A DNA stretch of 64,000 bases from JAVBMC01 sp031552845 (GTDB lineage: Bacteria; Verrucomicrobiota; Kiritimatiellia; RFP12; DVOR01). Under the pieces are notes generated by a model, which saw only the letters and a program-made list of their open reading frames with translations, made no database searches and had not been told where the DNA came from. The DNA is taken from positions 1 through 64,000 of the forward strand of contig JAVBMC010000042.1 in NCBI GenBank assembly GCA_031552845.1, in the 5' to 3' direction. Positions 33,136 through 44,200 of the stretch are shown here, one piece after another. The first letter of the stretch is position 1, and each line of letters opens with the position of its first letter. A program made the translations under genes and the position numbers.

Positions 33136-36100
33136 TTACGGAACCAATTTCAGATAGCCCCAGAGGGTTCTGTTTTTGGAGTTGCCGGCCGAGCCGTTCC
33201 AGACTGATTGGCGCTGGCGCATCTCTCCCGTGGAGGAGTCATTGATGGCCAAGTCGAACAGCAGGAGCATATCGGTCTTGGGTTTGAAGCCGAGGTCCTC
33301 AAACGGAATCGCGGCTTCGAGGGAGTAACCCTTCCCGTTGGACATCGGCACGGCCAACAGGCGGATGGGTTTCTTGAGCGCCGGACCGTTCGCGACGAAC
33401 GCGGCATCGGCATCAAAGGGCGGTGCCGCACGGAGCATCACTTGACGGTCGCAATATTTCAGCGAGCCGCCTTGGTCCAGCAAGTCAGATCCGATGAAGA
33501 GTTCAATGGCATCGCCATTCCAAATGTCAGCACCCTTCTGCTTGTTCTGCAAGGGCGTGGGGTCTTGCACGTCGGCGAAGAGATAGAGATTCTCATCATC
33601 CCATGCCACATGGAAGGTCGCTTCAAATCCATCCGCATTGAGTCCATACACCAAGCCATCCTTGCTGAGAATCTCAGCAGGGATACCCGGCCATTCGGTG
33701 CGTGCGGCATCGAGCTTGAACGGCTTGGTCAAACGCGGCGCGGCGACAGTCTTGCGGGCGCCGCCCTTCTTGCCGGTGAAGCGCGGATCGTTGTAAACAT
33801 ACGCCGCCTTGCCGCCGAGCAGCACATCATAGATGCCATAGTTAGCCTTCATCATCTCTTCAAGCATCGCCTTGTAAGGACGGTCGCCCACGTTGATGAG
33901 ACCGGTGTTCGCGGCTTCACCATTGTAACCTTGGAAGAAACGCCCCGTCGGCGGCTGGTCAACCGCGATGAACCACTGGATGCCGACCACGAACTTGAGC
34001 GCAGCGGCCTGTTCCAAGTAGTTGCGGTAAGCCAATCCGCGGTCGCGGTCGGTTGCCACCTTCATGCCGCCGGAAAGCCCTTGTTCACCGGAGGTGTAGT
34101 AGAATTCGCTGAAGATCATCGGCTTGCCGCCGCTCCACTTGTGCAAGCGCGTGAGGAACTCTTTATCAATCGCATACGAGTAGTAATTGACGGAGAGGAT
34201 ATCAAGCACGCGCGAAGATTCCTCAATCAATGTCTGACTGCTGGCCGTGCCCGGCATCAAGCGGTCGCCGATGAGCAGATGGTTCGGCGCATATTTGCGG
34301 AACGCCGTATTGATGAGCCGATAGTACTCGCGCAGGAAGAGACGGTAGAAGCTCTCAGTGTCCTCGCCTGCCTCACGCGTCCGCGCCTGCAGTTCGGCAT
34401 CTTTCAGCGCATCAAACCCGGCATACGTTGTGCCCCATGCCTTGTTGAACGCCGCAATGTTTTTATACTTCGCTTGCAGCAGCTCGACCAGCTTGCACTT
34501 GGCCGGGCTGTCGCCTTTGAGCGTCGGCACCACCTTCGGTACGTTCTCGGTGTGCGGCTCGTTGTTGATGAAGAATCCAATGATCAGCGGGTCCTTAGCA
34601 CGTGGCGTGAGGTTCTTGGCAAAAGCCTCATCCAGCTTCTGCTCGACGCCCGGTGCAAAGGGATCCCAAATGCCATTCACATGCGGCACCCGCGTCAGCC
34701 CCGGAAACGGCAGGAACTCAACATACGGGAACTTGCGTGCATCACGCACTTCCGCCATGTTACCCTGAAACGCCCACGCCCCGCCGGAGTTGAAGCCCCA
34801 CGCCCGCAGACGGTCGATCCATGTGTTCAGATAACTCTTCGGCTCATACGGCTGGCCGGTCTTACGGATGTAGTTGATCAAGTGGAACGACGGGAACACC
34901 TTGTGGCCATCGCGGAACGCGGAGGCGAACTTCGGATCGTTCTTCGGAATCTCCTCATAGATCGACTCGCGCCCATGCACATCAGTATACTCATCCAACG
35001 GCATGATGCCGCACATGCCGAGCTGGAAGAACGCATTCCCCTCCGGCGTGACCAGCACATCGGTGCCCTTGATCTTTTCGAGATGGAAGAAGCCCGTGGC
35101 CTTCAACCCATACTTCGCCTTCGACCCAAGCAGACCGCCATAAGGATCACGTTGCGGCGGCTTCAAGCTGGCATAGTACTGCTTGTCGGCCGCGAAGTCC
35201 TTCTTCAAATCCTCATCCGACTTAATCTTCGTCGGGAAGTCCGCCTTCGTAAACTGCCCATAGCGGTCAACCAGCACCGCCACTTTGCCGGAGCCTTCCT
35301 GCGTAATCTTCCAATTCAACTCCGCCCGCCCGTTATCCGCGAAGATCGACTTATGCAGCATCCACATGAAGATCGGCCAATTCCACTCGCGGTTATCCTG
35401 CAGCTCTTGGAACGAATCGACGCCGGAAATCGTAAAGCCCAGCCCCGTCGGATGCACCAGCGAGAACGACCCTCCGTCACCTTGAAACACCTTGCCGCGC
35501 TCAGCCTTCTCTGCGGGGAACGACCCCTCCTTGCCATCAAACTTATACTTGCCGCCCTGTGAGAAGTTAATCGGAATATACACATCCGTCCGCGTCCGCA
35601 GCTCACCGCCCGGCAGCCCCTCGAACGCCATCTTAAAATCAACCCCATTCAACGACGCCACCGCCTTCGCCCCGCCCGGATACGACAACACCGCCCGCTG
35701 CGCGCTCTCCACCTTCACCTGCGGCTTCTTCATGTTCTCCTGCTGGAATCCCGGATAGCTGATCGTATAATCGCCGCCCTCGCCCAAGCTCACCTGAATC
35801 CCCTCGCCCGTCAGCCTTGTGTCAAAAGCCTTTTTCGATGCAGGCGGCGGCGCAGGCTGCGCTGCGGACGGAGCCGGCTTCGGCGCTGTCGGATCCAGCA
35901 GCGTCAGCAAATACCAACTCTCATCCCCGCTGCGCGGAATCGCCGTACTCGTCATCCAAATCACCGCCGGATTATTCCCCCAGATCCGCGCATCGCGCAG
36001 CTCCACCCAGCCGAACGGCGCCCCCAGCACAAACCCCTTCTTATCCTTATTGACAAACGCGATCCGCTTGCCATTACCGCTCGCCAGAAACCCATTCTCG

Positions 36101-36498
36101 GGAGCCGCCGCCGGGAACGCCTTCGGCGCGGCATCGCCATCGGCAAACAGCAAACTGCGGACACTCTCCGGCAGCTCCATCTTCAACTGCAGCTGCTTGA
36201 TGTCACCCGCCACTGATGTAAAATGAAACTGCAGCCCGCCTCCTTCGAGATTCGGAAACACCTCCAATTGCGTGCCCCCCGGATACGACATCTCCGCGCG
36301 CGCACCATCCGGCACAACCTTCTCAGCCCCCAGCCACTTTCCGCCGGTCGTCTCCAATACCGGATACGGCAAAACAAAAGCGCCGCCCGCCGAACCCTCA
36401 AACTCCATGCCCTCCGGCAGCGCCTTAAACCGCATCGCCGCCTCGGCACACACACTCCCCAACGCCACACACCCAACAAACAACGCTCTCAAAAACAT
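33136..36498 (-). CDS. Secreted clan GH-A glycosidase (agarase-like) with CBM9-like C-terminus
   Basis: 1120 residues from the ATG at 36498, which starts a signal peptide (LRALFVGCVALGSVCAEA). The first about 430 residues contain two beta-sandwich-like segments with similar FxVSYPGGxxxxxxLxG phrases (MSYPGGTQLEVFPNLEGGG; LSYPGGAKAVASLNGVD). The TIM-barrel part has GFFINNEPHTE near residue 644 (candidate acid/base Glu) and MIFSEFYYTSGEQG near 796 (candidate nucleophile Glu), the layout of clan GH-A and nearest to GH50/GH42-type beta-agarases or galactosidases. About 930-1120 is a CBM9/DOMON-like domain (FHVAWDDENLYLFADVQD; IELFIGSDL). It should attack an extracellular galactan or agar-like chain. 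Confidence 0.75.
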   Translation of the reverse strand: MFLRALFVGCVALGSVCAEAAMRFKALPEGMEFEGSAGGAFVLPYPVLETTGGKWLGAEKVVPDGARAEMSYPGGTQLEVFPNLEGGGLQFHFTSVAGDIKQLQLKMELPESVRSLLFADGDAAPKAFPAAAPENGFLASGNGKRIAFVNKDKKGFVLGAPFGWVELRDARIWGNNPAVIWMTSTAIPRSGDESWYLLTLLDPTAPKPAPSAAQPAPPPASKKAFDTRLTGEGIQVSLGEGGDYTISYPGFQQENMKKPQVKVESAQRAVLSYPGGAKAVASLNGVDFKMAFEGLPGGELRTRTDVYIPINFSQGGKYKFDGKEGSFPAEKAERGKVFQGDGGSFSLVHPTGLGFTISGVDSFQELQDNREWNWPIFMWMLHKSIFADNGRAELNWKITQEGSGKVAVLVDRYGQFTKADFPTKIKSDEDLKKDFAADKQYYASLKPPQRDPYGGLLGSKAKYGLKATGFFHLEKIKGTDVLVTPEGNAFFQLGMCGIMPLDEYTDVHGRESIYEEIPKNDPKFASAFRDGHKVFPSFHLINYIRKTGQPYEPKSYLNTWIDRLRAWGFNSGGAWAFQGNMAEVRDARKFPYVEFLPFPGLTRVPHVNGIWDPFAPGVEQKLDEAFAKNLTPRAKDPLIIGFFINNEPHTENVPKVVPTLKGDSPAKCKLVELLQAKYKNIAAFNKAWGTTYAGFDALKDAELQARTREAGEDTESFYRLFLREYYRLINTAFRKYAPNHLLIGDRLMPGTASSQTLIEESSRVLDILSVNYYSYAIDKEFLTRLHKWSGGKPMIFSEFYYTSGEQGLSGGMKVATDRDRGLAYRNYLEQAAALKFVVGIQWFIAVDQPPTGRFFQGYNGEAANTGLINVGDRPYKAMLEEMMKANYGIYDVLLGGKAAYVYNDPRFTGKKGGARKTVAAPRLTKPFKLDAARTEWPGIPAEILSKDGLVYGLNADGFEATFHVAWDDENLYLFADVQDPTPLQNKQKGADIWNGDAIELFIGSDLLDQGGSLKYCDRQVMLRAAPPFDADAAFVANGPALKKPIRLLAVPMSNGKGYSLEAAIPFEDLGFKPKTDMLLLFDLAINDSSTGEMRQRQSVWNGSAGNSKNRTLWGYLKLVP

Positions 36499-36679
36499 AG
36501 CCCGCCCTTTACCCCTAAAAAACACCGGCGGCAGAACACACGCCCCGCACGCCAACTATCCTGAAATATAGAACACCAACGCCCGGCTGTCAAGCAATTT
36601 CGCCGACGCCATTCCCCCTTCCATCAAAATATCCCAGACACCTCTAGTAATGGATGCTTCCAATAATGGTTGTTCAAAA

Positions 36680-36794
36680 GGTAGGGCAGGTCTCGCCGAG
36701 GTGCCCCAGGCACCTTCTCAGCCGCACCGCGTTTAGCCTTTCCGCAACACACACCATTACCCCGTTCGTCGATTTCGGCGAAACACGCCCTACC
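36680..36794. repeat. Inverted-repeat element, MITE- or REP-like
   Basis: GGTAGGGCAGGTCTCGCCGA (36680-36699) and, read from the other strand, GGTAGGGCGTGTTTCGCCGA (36775-36794) match at 17 of 20 positions, giving a 115-bp element with inverted ends. Immediately inside the left arm is the palindrome GGTGCC CCA GGCACC (36700-36714). A partial copy of the AGGGCGT..TTCGCCGAA core recurs at 46512-46528. The surrounding 36499-36820 has no gene. Confidence 0.6.
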
Positions 36795-36820
36795 CGCTGA
36801 CGCACAACACATGACCGGTC

Positions 36821-37978
36821 TTAAATCTGTTTTACGAGCGGTGTGGCGGTGGCGGTGAACCAATTGGCAACGGCGAGCGTCTTTTGTCCGGACTGGAGCA
36901 CAAACTCTACCGTACCTTTGGCGGGGAGTTCGTAGTCCTTCTTGGCGTAGGTAATTGTGCAGGGGATGTCGCTGCGGTTGGTGAGCTGCGCTTTGTTACC
37001 CGCGGTCTCAATCTTGACGCAGGCGTCGAACAGCGGCGCGAGGCTTTCTTTGCGGCCCCATAAATTACCGGCTGCCCAGCCGATGACCCGCTTTTCAAAG
37101 AAGGCTTCCTTTACGCTATCGAGCGTGCGCTCTTTGGCGAGGATGAGGTTCATCGGGCGGAAGGGATTGCGCAGTCCGTAACACTCTGCCTCACAGGGAT
37201 GGATGTCGCTGTTGGCAAAAATGGCCAAGTCTTTCTCGTTGCACCAGTCGGAGACAATCGGATAGTGTTCAACTCCATTGAAGACTTCGATGCCGTGCAT
37301 GAGTCCTTTTTTGTAAGCTTCCTCGTGTTCCGGCGTAAAGGACATCGGCTGCCCATTGGCGAGTCCGCCCCACTGCGGAGCAACCCAGCCGGGATGATTC
37401 CACAGCAGGAACGCGCCTTGATCTTTAGCGACCTGCAGCATCTGACGCCAATCATCAACCGCGGCGGCGATGGGGTTGGCATCTTGAATGAAGAGTGCGT
37501 TGAAGTGTCCCGGAGGAAACTTGTTCTTGGTGATCTCCGTGCCGCGCACGAGCAGCAAGCCTCGCTTCTCGGCTTCCGGTCTGGCGAGGTCATAGGCGAA
37601 GTTGTGGTCGTTAGTCCGCGACTGCAGCTTGAGCTGTCCGGTGCCGATCTTGAAGCGCGCTTCGATATGGTCGGTGATGGCAATAACATCAAGGCCGTTT
37701 GCAACCGCTTCAGTCACGCGGTCAGCCGGCATGACGTTGCCATCAGAGAAGAGCGTATGAATATGCAGGTCGCCCTTGAGCACTTTAAAACCACCCACGT
37801 CGGGGATATCAATTTTACGCGCAGGAAGTTTCGGCTTGAGGCGGTCCGCCATCGTGACGTGAAACAGCTCTTTGGATAACGCGGCGGTCTTCTTTTCATC
37901 GCCGGCAAAAGCAGGCGTGAAACCGGCGAGAGCGCTGAACAGCAGCGAGCTCTTCAAAAAGTTACGGCGTGTAGGCAT
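36821..37978 (-). CDS. Tat-exported PHP-domain phosphoesterase
   Basis: 385 residues from the ATG at 37978; this start places a twin-arginine signal (PTRRNFLKSSLLFSALAGF) at the N-terminus, although no clear Shine-Dalgarno site is seen. The PHP metal motifs are present: GDLHIHTLFSDG (about 71), AITDHIE (about 99), HPGW (about 190) and ANSDIHP (about 259). The domain binds two or three metals and cleaves phosphoesters; exported members are often found with polysaccharide genes. The Tat signal implies folding with its metals before export. The substrate is unknown. Confidence 0.8.
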   Translation of the reverse strand: MPTRRNFLKSSLLFSALAGFTPAFAGDEKKTAALSKELFHVTMADRLKPKLPARKIDIPDVGGFKVLKGDLHIHTLFSDGNVMPADRVTEAVANGLDVIAITDHIEARFKIGTGQLKLQSRTNDHNFAYDLARPEAEKRGLLLVRGTEITKNKFPPGHFNALFIQDANPIAAAVDDWRQMLQVAKDQGAFLLWNHPGWVAPQWGGLANGQPMSFTPEHEEAYKKGLMHGIEVFNGVEHYPIVSDWCNEKDLAIFANSDIHPCEAECYGLRNPFRPMNLILAKERTLDSVKEAFFEKRVIGWAAGNLWGRKESLAPLFDACVKIETAGNKAQLTNRSDIPCTITYAKKDYELPAKGTVEFVLQSGQKTLAVANWFTATATPLVKQI

Positions 37979-38153
37979 AAGTTGAATCCGAAAAGAGCGG
38001 GGTTCACGTACAACCAAAAATTTGACTCATTGCAAGCAATGCTCCAACGAATCAAAACCGACCGCCTCGAGTGTAACAAATAGCACACGGCAAGTCAAGT
38101 AAACTGTAATATGGCAAATGTAACCGATGTCCTTATCTCATCTTTCTTATATC

Positions 38154-38185
38154 AAATAAAAACGCCCGCAGGAATACCGCAGGCG
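38154..38185 (-). terminator. Terminator of the BspA-type gene
   Basis: On the minus strand CGCCTGC (38179-38185) pairs with GCGGGCG (38163-38169), including one G-U pair, followed by TTTTTATTT. It lies about 50 bp after the stop codon at 38236. Confidence 0.75.
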
Positions 38186-38193
38186 GGAAGATG

Positions 38194-38214
38194 AGCGCGC
38201 ACATTGTGCGCGCT
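38194..38214. repeat. Near-perfect palindrome next to the terminator
   Basis: AGCGCGCACA, one central T, TGTGCGCGCT. It forms a very GC-rich hairpin directly upstream of the terminator and may protect the 3' end of the long mRNA. Confidence 0.6.
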
Positions 38215-38235
38215 GTATTGCTTAACACTGTTCCT

Positions 38236-41200
38236 TTAGATTTCAGGTTCGCCAGGCACCGGATTGGGCGTCGGATCTACCGTCTTGTCAAAGAGGCGGA
38301 AGACTTCTGAACGTTGAGTCTTGGGTGTTGCTACAGGGATGCTATAGAACCCAAGGCCGGCGGTCTTTTCGCCTGCAACAAGGTAGGGCGTGAGCACACC
38401 GTAGAGCTTGTAAGCCGTCTTGACACCGGCTTCGTTAAAGCTGCCATTGAAAAGGCCTGTCTTGGGCGTCAGGGTCAGCTTGACGCTATAGGCGTTGTTG
38501 GACTTCGGCAGTGCATCTACGCCGGTGCCCTTGGCATTGAATGTCACGGACACTTCGTTGGTAATTGCATCTGCATCCAAGCCCAAGCTGTAAGGGCTGG
38601 CAACCGCGTAGACGTCATAGAGACTCTTGAGCTGGCTATACCAACCGCCTTGGACGTCAGGCATGCGCACGAACGGTCCATTGGAGTTTTTGGTGGTTAC
38701 CAGATTGATCCAGCTGACGGTTTCTGCCGCCGTGAGAGTTGTTGCCTCATCGTTTTGATCGAACTTGACGTTGAGGTAGAACTCGCCGCCCTTGTAGGCA
38801 CTGGGCGAGATAGCGATGACTGTGCTGACGTCATCAGCCGACCAAACCTGCAACACGCTGCTGCCGCTGACTGCCGTGCCATCAGCCAGCTTACCGGAGG
38901 CCTTGACTGCGCCCTTGGCGCTTACCGTTAATGTCAGATAACCTGCTCCATAAATGTCGGCTTCGTTATCTTCCGGAGTGAGCGTCAGGGTGTAATACCC
39001 CGCTGTCTTGAACAGAGCTGCTGTGCGAACTGCCGGCTTGGTTTTGTCGCTCCAACCATTACGGACGGCCTGACCGTCGTAAACGTTAGAACCTGCAGCC
39101 AAGCTGGCCACATCCGCCACGCCCAAACCGAACTCATTCGTGCTGACCGCCAGTGTAATGACATTGGTCAATTTGGGGCTGGTACAGATGAACGCGGTGC
39201 TGGTGACCGACATCATGCCTGTATCAAAGTCGATTGCATCAAACGCATCGGCTTTGAGGGAGTACTTCTTGCCGCCCAGATTGACCGAGCCAGTCAGCTT
39301 GCCAGTCTTCGCAACTGTCAGCGTCAGAGCACTGTGATTGGTGATCGAAGCATTCGTGGTCGAGAGGTACGAACCGTTGAAGGTGCCAACGTATTCAGCC
39401 GGCAGCACCTGCACGTTCCAGTTTGCACCCACCTTGGCACCGAGCTTCTTTCCATCAATGGCTTGCAGCACGCCTGCGAAATCACCCGCTTTACTCGGGA
39501 TGCCGACGATGTACTGCTGGCCATTCTCCGAAATGATCTTCAACCCGGCAGGCAGCTTTCCGCTGGCCAATTTAATACCAACTGCGCCTTCGCCCAGCGG
39601 CAGCGGACCGATCTTCGCACGCAGACCGATGTACAGTCCCGTCCAGTTGAGCTGGCCGATCGTGTTCTCCAATATGCCCTGCGCACTGCTCCAGGAGCCG
39701 CTCGCGTTATAGGCGTCGGTCGAGCTGACCAACGCATCGCCATTAAACGCCGGTGCGTAGGTGCAGACAACCGAAACGATCACCGGTGCGCTGGCTGCGC
39801 CAGCCACCACTTTCGCCTTTTGTGAAGCAGGCAGGATCCATTGACCGTCAGTCGACCGGAAGTAGAGCGTATAACTGCCAGCTTTCAGGCGCTGCACCGT
39901 TGTCGGCGCATACCATGCCTTCTTATCAACAGACCACTGGACGTTCACAAGCGGCTTCTCAAGGGTGTTGGGAGCCAAGGTGATGCCCAGCGAACCCGCT
40001 GTTGCAGACTTGATGTACGAAGCCGTCATCGTCACATTCGCAGCGGGCATTTTGAATTGCACGGACGAAGAGAACTCATCGAAGCCATCTGCAAACGTAA
40101 TCAGCACAGGTGAAAACGTCCACTTCTGGAACTCTTCGTTAGCCGATGCGGCATTGGCCATCATCGCCACGTCAGCGCCAGCAATGAAGTGAGAGACCAC
40201 AGCGGCTTTGCCGTGCTTGACGGTGAGCGTGTAGCCGGTTGTCCAGTGAGCATAGAGGACGACGCCCTCTTCATTTGGCACGATAGAGCCGGCAGTGATC
40301 TGATTGCCGCCATCGGCTTCAGTAAACCAGCCCTCGAAAGCAAGGCCGGTACGGGTCGCCACCGGCAATGTGCCATAAGCTTCACCCCAAGCAAAGTCTT
40401 GCGCTGTTACGCCGGATGTTCCACCATTGGCATTAAAGGTAATGGTTGTATCAACCACTTCCCACTGTGCGTAGAGGGTTGCAGCAGTCTCAGGAACAAT
40501 CGACTCCGCTGTGACTTCTGTTCCACCTTCAGCCGCAGTGAACCATCCGGTTTGGGCGTAACCGAGGCGGGTTGCTTCCGGCAAGGCACCATAAGCGATC
40601 GCAGAGAACAGGTTTGTCAGTGCCATATTCACTGTGCCTCCATTGGCATCAAACGTAATGTCGGCCGTGCGGAACTGGATGCCTCGGCGGTCGTTGCCGA
40701 CAGTTGGCCACATTGCAGGCAGTTCGGTCGAACCGGCAATGCCGTCCCAACCTGTAGTGCCTTGCGTAATCTCGCTCTTCAAGATCGATGGGGCATCCCA
40801 ATATGTGCCGCCCAGCTTCAGAATCGGTGCATTACCCAAGTACCGAACCGTTGCCAACGATGTACAGCCGTTAAACACAAAATCACCCAGTGCAGTCACG
40901 CTTGCGGGGATTGTGATTGAAGTCAAGCTCTCGCAGCCCTCAAACACATCGTCGCCAATTGTGGTAACATTAGTGCCAATCGTCACCGAGGTCAGACTCG
41001 CGCACCCAGAAAACACGCCTTGATTGAGAACTGTCACACTGGCGGGAATGTTCACCGAGGTCAGGCTCGAGCAATGCGCAAACGCATAATCGCCAATCCT
41101 AACAACGTTATTGCCGATTGTGAGGGTGATAGCACTGTTTAAACCATAGAACGCTTCTGCACCGATGGTTGTAACACTGTCAGGAATGCTAACTGATGTT

Positions 41201-44200
41201 ATTTCAGAAGGGTCACCACACATGAAGTTCAGGAACGCATCCGCAGCAATGCATGTTGTTCCATCGTTAATGACGAGATTACCGGTGATAGTTCCTTTGG
41301 CACCGAGGCAGTATTGTCCCAAGTACAGCACGGAATCATCGGCTTGCTCTTCATACCATGCTGTATCAACGAACACATTCGAGCCGAAGTTGATCACGCT
41401 GACTGACATAGTGATGTCTGCCAAGCTAGAGCATTCGCCAAACGCCCAGTTGCCAATCGTGGTGACGCTGTCAGGAATGACGATGGCTGTCAATCCGGAA
41501 CAACCCCGGAAGGCGTACTCACCAATGGTCGTGACGCTGTCAGGAATCGTAACCGAGGTCAAATCGGCGCAACCGTCAAATGCGTGAGCCGCGATAGCAG
41601 TTGTGCCATCCCTGATAATGAGATCGCCTTCAACTGTTCCCTTGAACCCAAGATAATATGACCCCATGTACAAGGGAGCATCATCCGGCTGAGCATCGTA
41701 CCACGCGGTACCGAAGAATACATTACTGCCGAAACTGGTGACGTTGGCAGACATCGTGATATCTTCCAAGGCGGCGCAATATCCAAACGCCTCATCGCCG
41801 ATACTGGTAACATTGTCCGGGATGGTGATCGCAGTTAGGCTGCCACATTCGGTGAACGCCCAAGCACCGATAGAAGTAACGCCGGTGCCAATCGTAACGG
41901 AGGTCAAGCTTCCGCAGTAGCCAAAGGCACCCTCTCCGATGGTGGTGACACCATTGCCGATGATGACGGACTCTAAGCTGCTGCACTCAGAAAACGCATA
42001 GCCTCCGACTTCAGTGACGCCATCAGGAATCGTAACCTCAGTTAAAGCAGAGCAGCCTTCAAATGCGCCCCACTCGATGATGCGGACGCTATCCGGAATC
42101 GTGATGGCGGTCAAACTCTCACAATACAAAAACGCGTTCTCGTCGATAATCTCAACGCTGTTGCCAAGCATGACGGAGGCCAGATTGTAACACTCAGAAA
42201 ACGCATAGGCACCTATTGATGTGACGCCGTTGCCAATCGTTAGAGAACTTAGGCTATCGCAACCCTCAAACGCACTAAATCCAATGGTCGTGACGCTATC
42301 AGGAATCGTAAGCGACTCCAATCCGGAGCAACCCGCAAACGTCCCTTCTTCAATTACAGTAATACTGTCGGGAATGACGAGGGAGGTCAGGCTGCCGCAT
42401 CCGCCAAACGCCCAAGACAAGATCGCAACCGTACCATCCGCAATAACGACGTCTTCAGGATTACCCTTGAATCCGATACAGATCTGCCCTAGGTACAATG
42501 CCGAATCATCCGGCTGAGCATCATACCACGCAGTACCTTCAAATGCTCCATCACCAAGATAGGCAAGATTGGTTGACATTGTGATATCAGCGAGTTCGGA
42601 GCAGTCAGTAAACGCATAGCTGCCGATAGAGGTGACGCTATCAGGAATGACAATTGAAGTCAGGCTGGAGCACCCATTCAAAGCATATTCACCAATGCTA
42701 GTAACGCTGTCGGGAATGATAATAGAGGTCAAGCTAGAGCAACCGGCAAATGCATAGTCGCCAATTGTCGTGACGCCATTCTCGATGGTGATCGAAGTCA
42801 GGTTGTCCAAACTGCAGAACGAAAACATTTCTTCGCTGATGACCGTGAGACCGCTGCCAATGGTGAGAGATTCAAGGCTCGTGCAGCCTTCAAACGGATA
42901 CAATCCAAGAGACGTGACGCTATTCGGAATTACAATATCAGTCAGACCTGTACACCCCCTGAATGCATAATCACCAATTGTAGTAACGCCTTCAGGAATG
43001 GTCAATTCTGTCAATGCATAGCAGTCGGCAAACGCATACTCGCCGATAGCTGTAACATTGGTGCCAATGGTCAGATCGGCCAGAGCGGAGCATCCGTAAA
43101 AAGCAGATCCGCCAATCGTGGTGACGCCATTACCAATGACGACTGTCATCAAACAGTCATAGCCGCCGTTGAAGGCATTCTCATCGATAGTGGTAAGGCC
43201 ATCACCAATCGTAAGAGACTCCAAGCTGTAGCAACCTTCAAACGGGAGATAGCCGAGCGTGGTGACGCTGTCAGGAATGACGACTGAAGTCAAGCCACAA
43301 TAGGCAAAAGCATTTTCGCCGATAGCCGTGACACTGTCAGGAATCGTGACTGCGGACAGAGCATAACACTCCCCAAAGGCATAGATGCCAATGTTTGTAA
43401 CGCTGTTGCCGATGGTCAAGTCGGCTAACTCATAACACTCACCAAACGCATAGTCGCCAATGGCAGTTACGCTATCAGGAATGACGACTGCGGATAGGCT
43501 GTAACACCCCGAAAAAGTTTCTTCACCAATCTGCGTTAAGCTCTCAGATAGTACAACTGATGCCAGCTCGGCGCACCCATAGAAAGCACCATCACCCAAT
43601 GTCGTCAGGCTATTCGGCAGCGTAATCGTAGTTATGGGAGTAAATGCGAATGCACCATACCCAATCTCGATTAAGTTAGTTGCGCGTATATCAATTGATT
43701 CTAATGAGGGACTGTCAATAAACGCATACTCTCCAATGTATTCAACACTCTCCGGAATAATTACCGCAGTAAGGTCGTCATATTCATACAGAGCGCAATC
43801 AGCAATCCGCTTTGTTCCCTCTTGAATTTCCACCGTACCTTGGGGATTGCCTTTATACTCACAAAGCCAATTCGCCAGATAAAGCGGCCCCTCACCTGCT
43901 GCATCAAACCAAGCAGTATTGTGAAAAACCTGACAGCCCATACGGACCACACTTGAGGGCAAGTCAATCACACTCAGCTTCTCGCAGTTATAGAAGGCGA
44001 AGTCGCCCAGATCAGCCAATTGCTCTGGCAGAGTAACGGAAACAAGGTTCGAGCAACAGTCGAAAGCATTCCCCCCAATGCTCGTTACACTGGATGGAAT
44101 AACCACAGACGTCAATTGATCGCACCAACGGAATGCACAAACACCAATTCCAATCACTGGCATTTCGCCAAGAGCAGAAGGAATAATCAACTCGCCAGCA

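Noticed and set aside
33208..35562. 784-codon plus-strand frame opposite the clan GH-A enzyme
   Set aside because: It has some natural-looking segments, but they are complements of a conserved catalytic domain; no ribosome binding site and no family motif.
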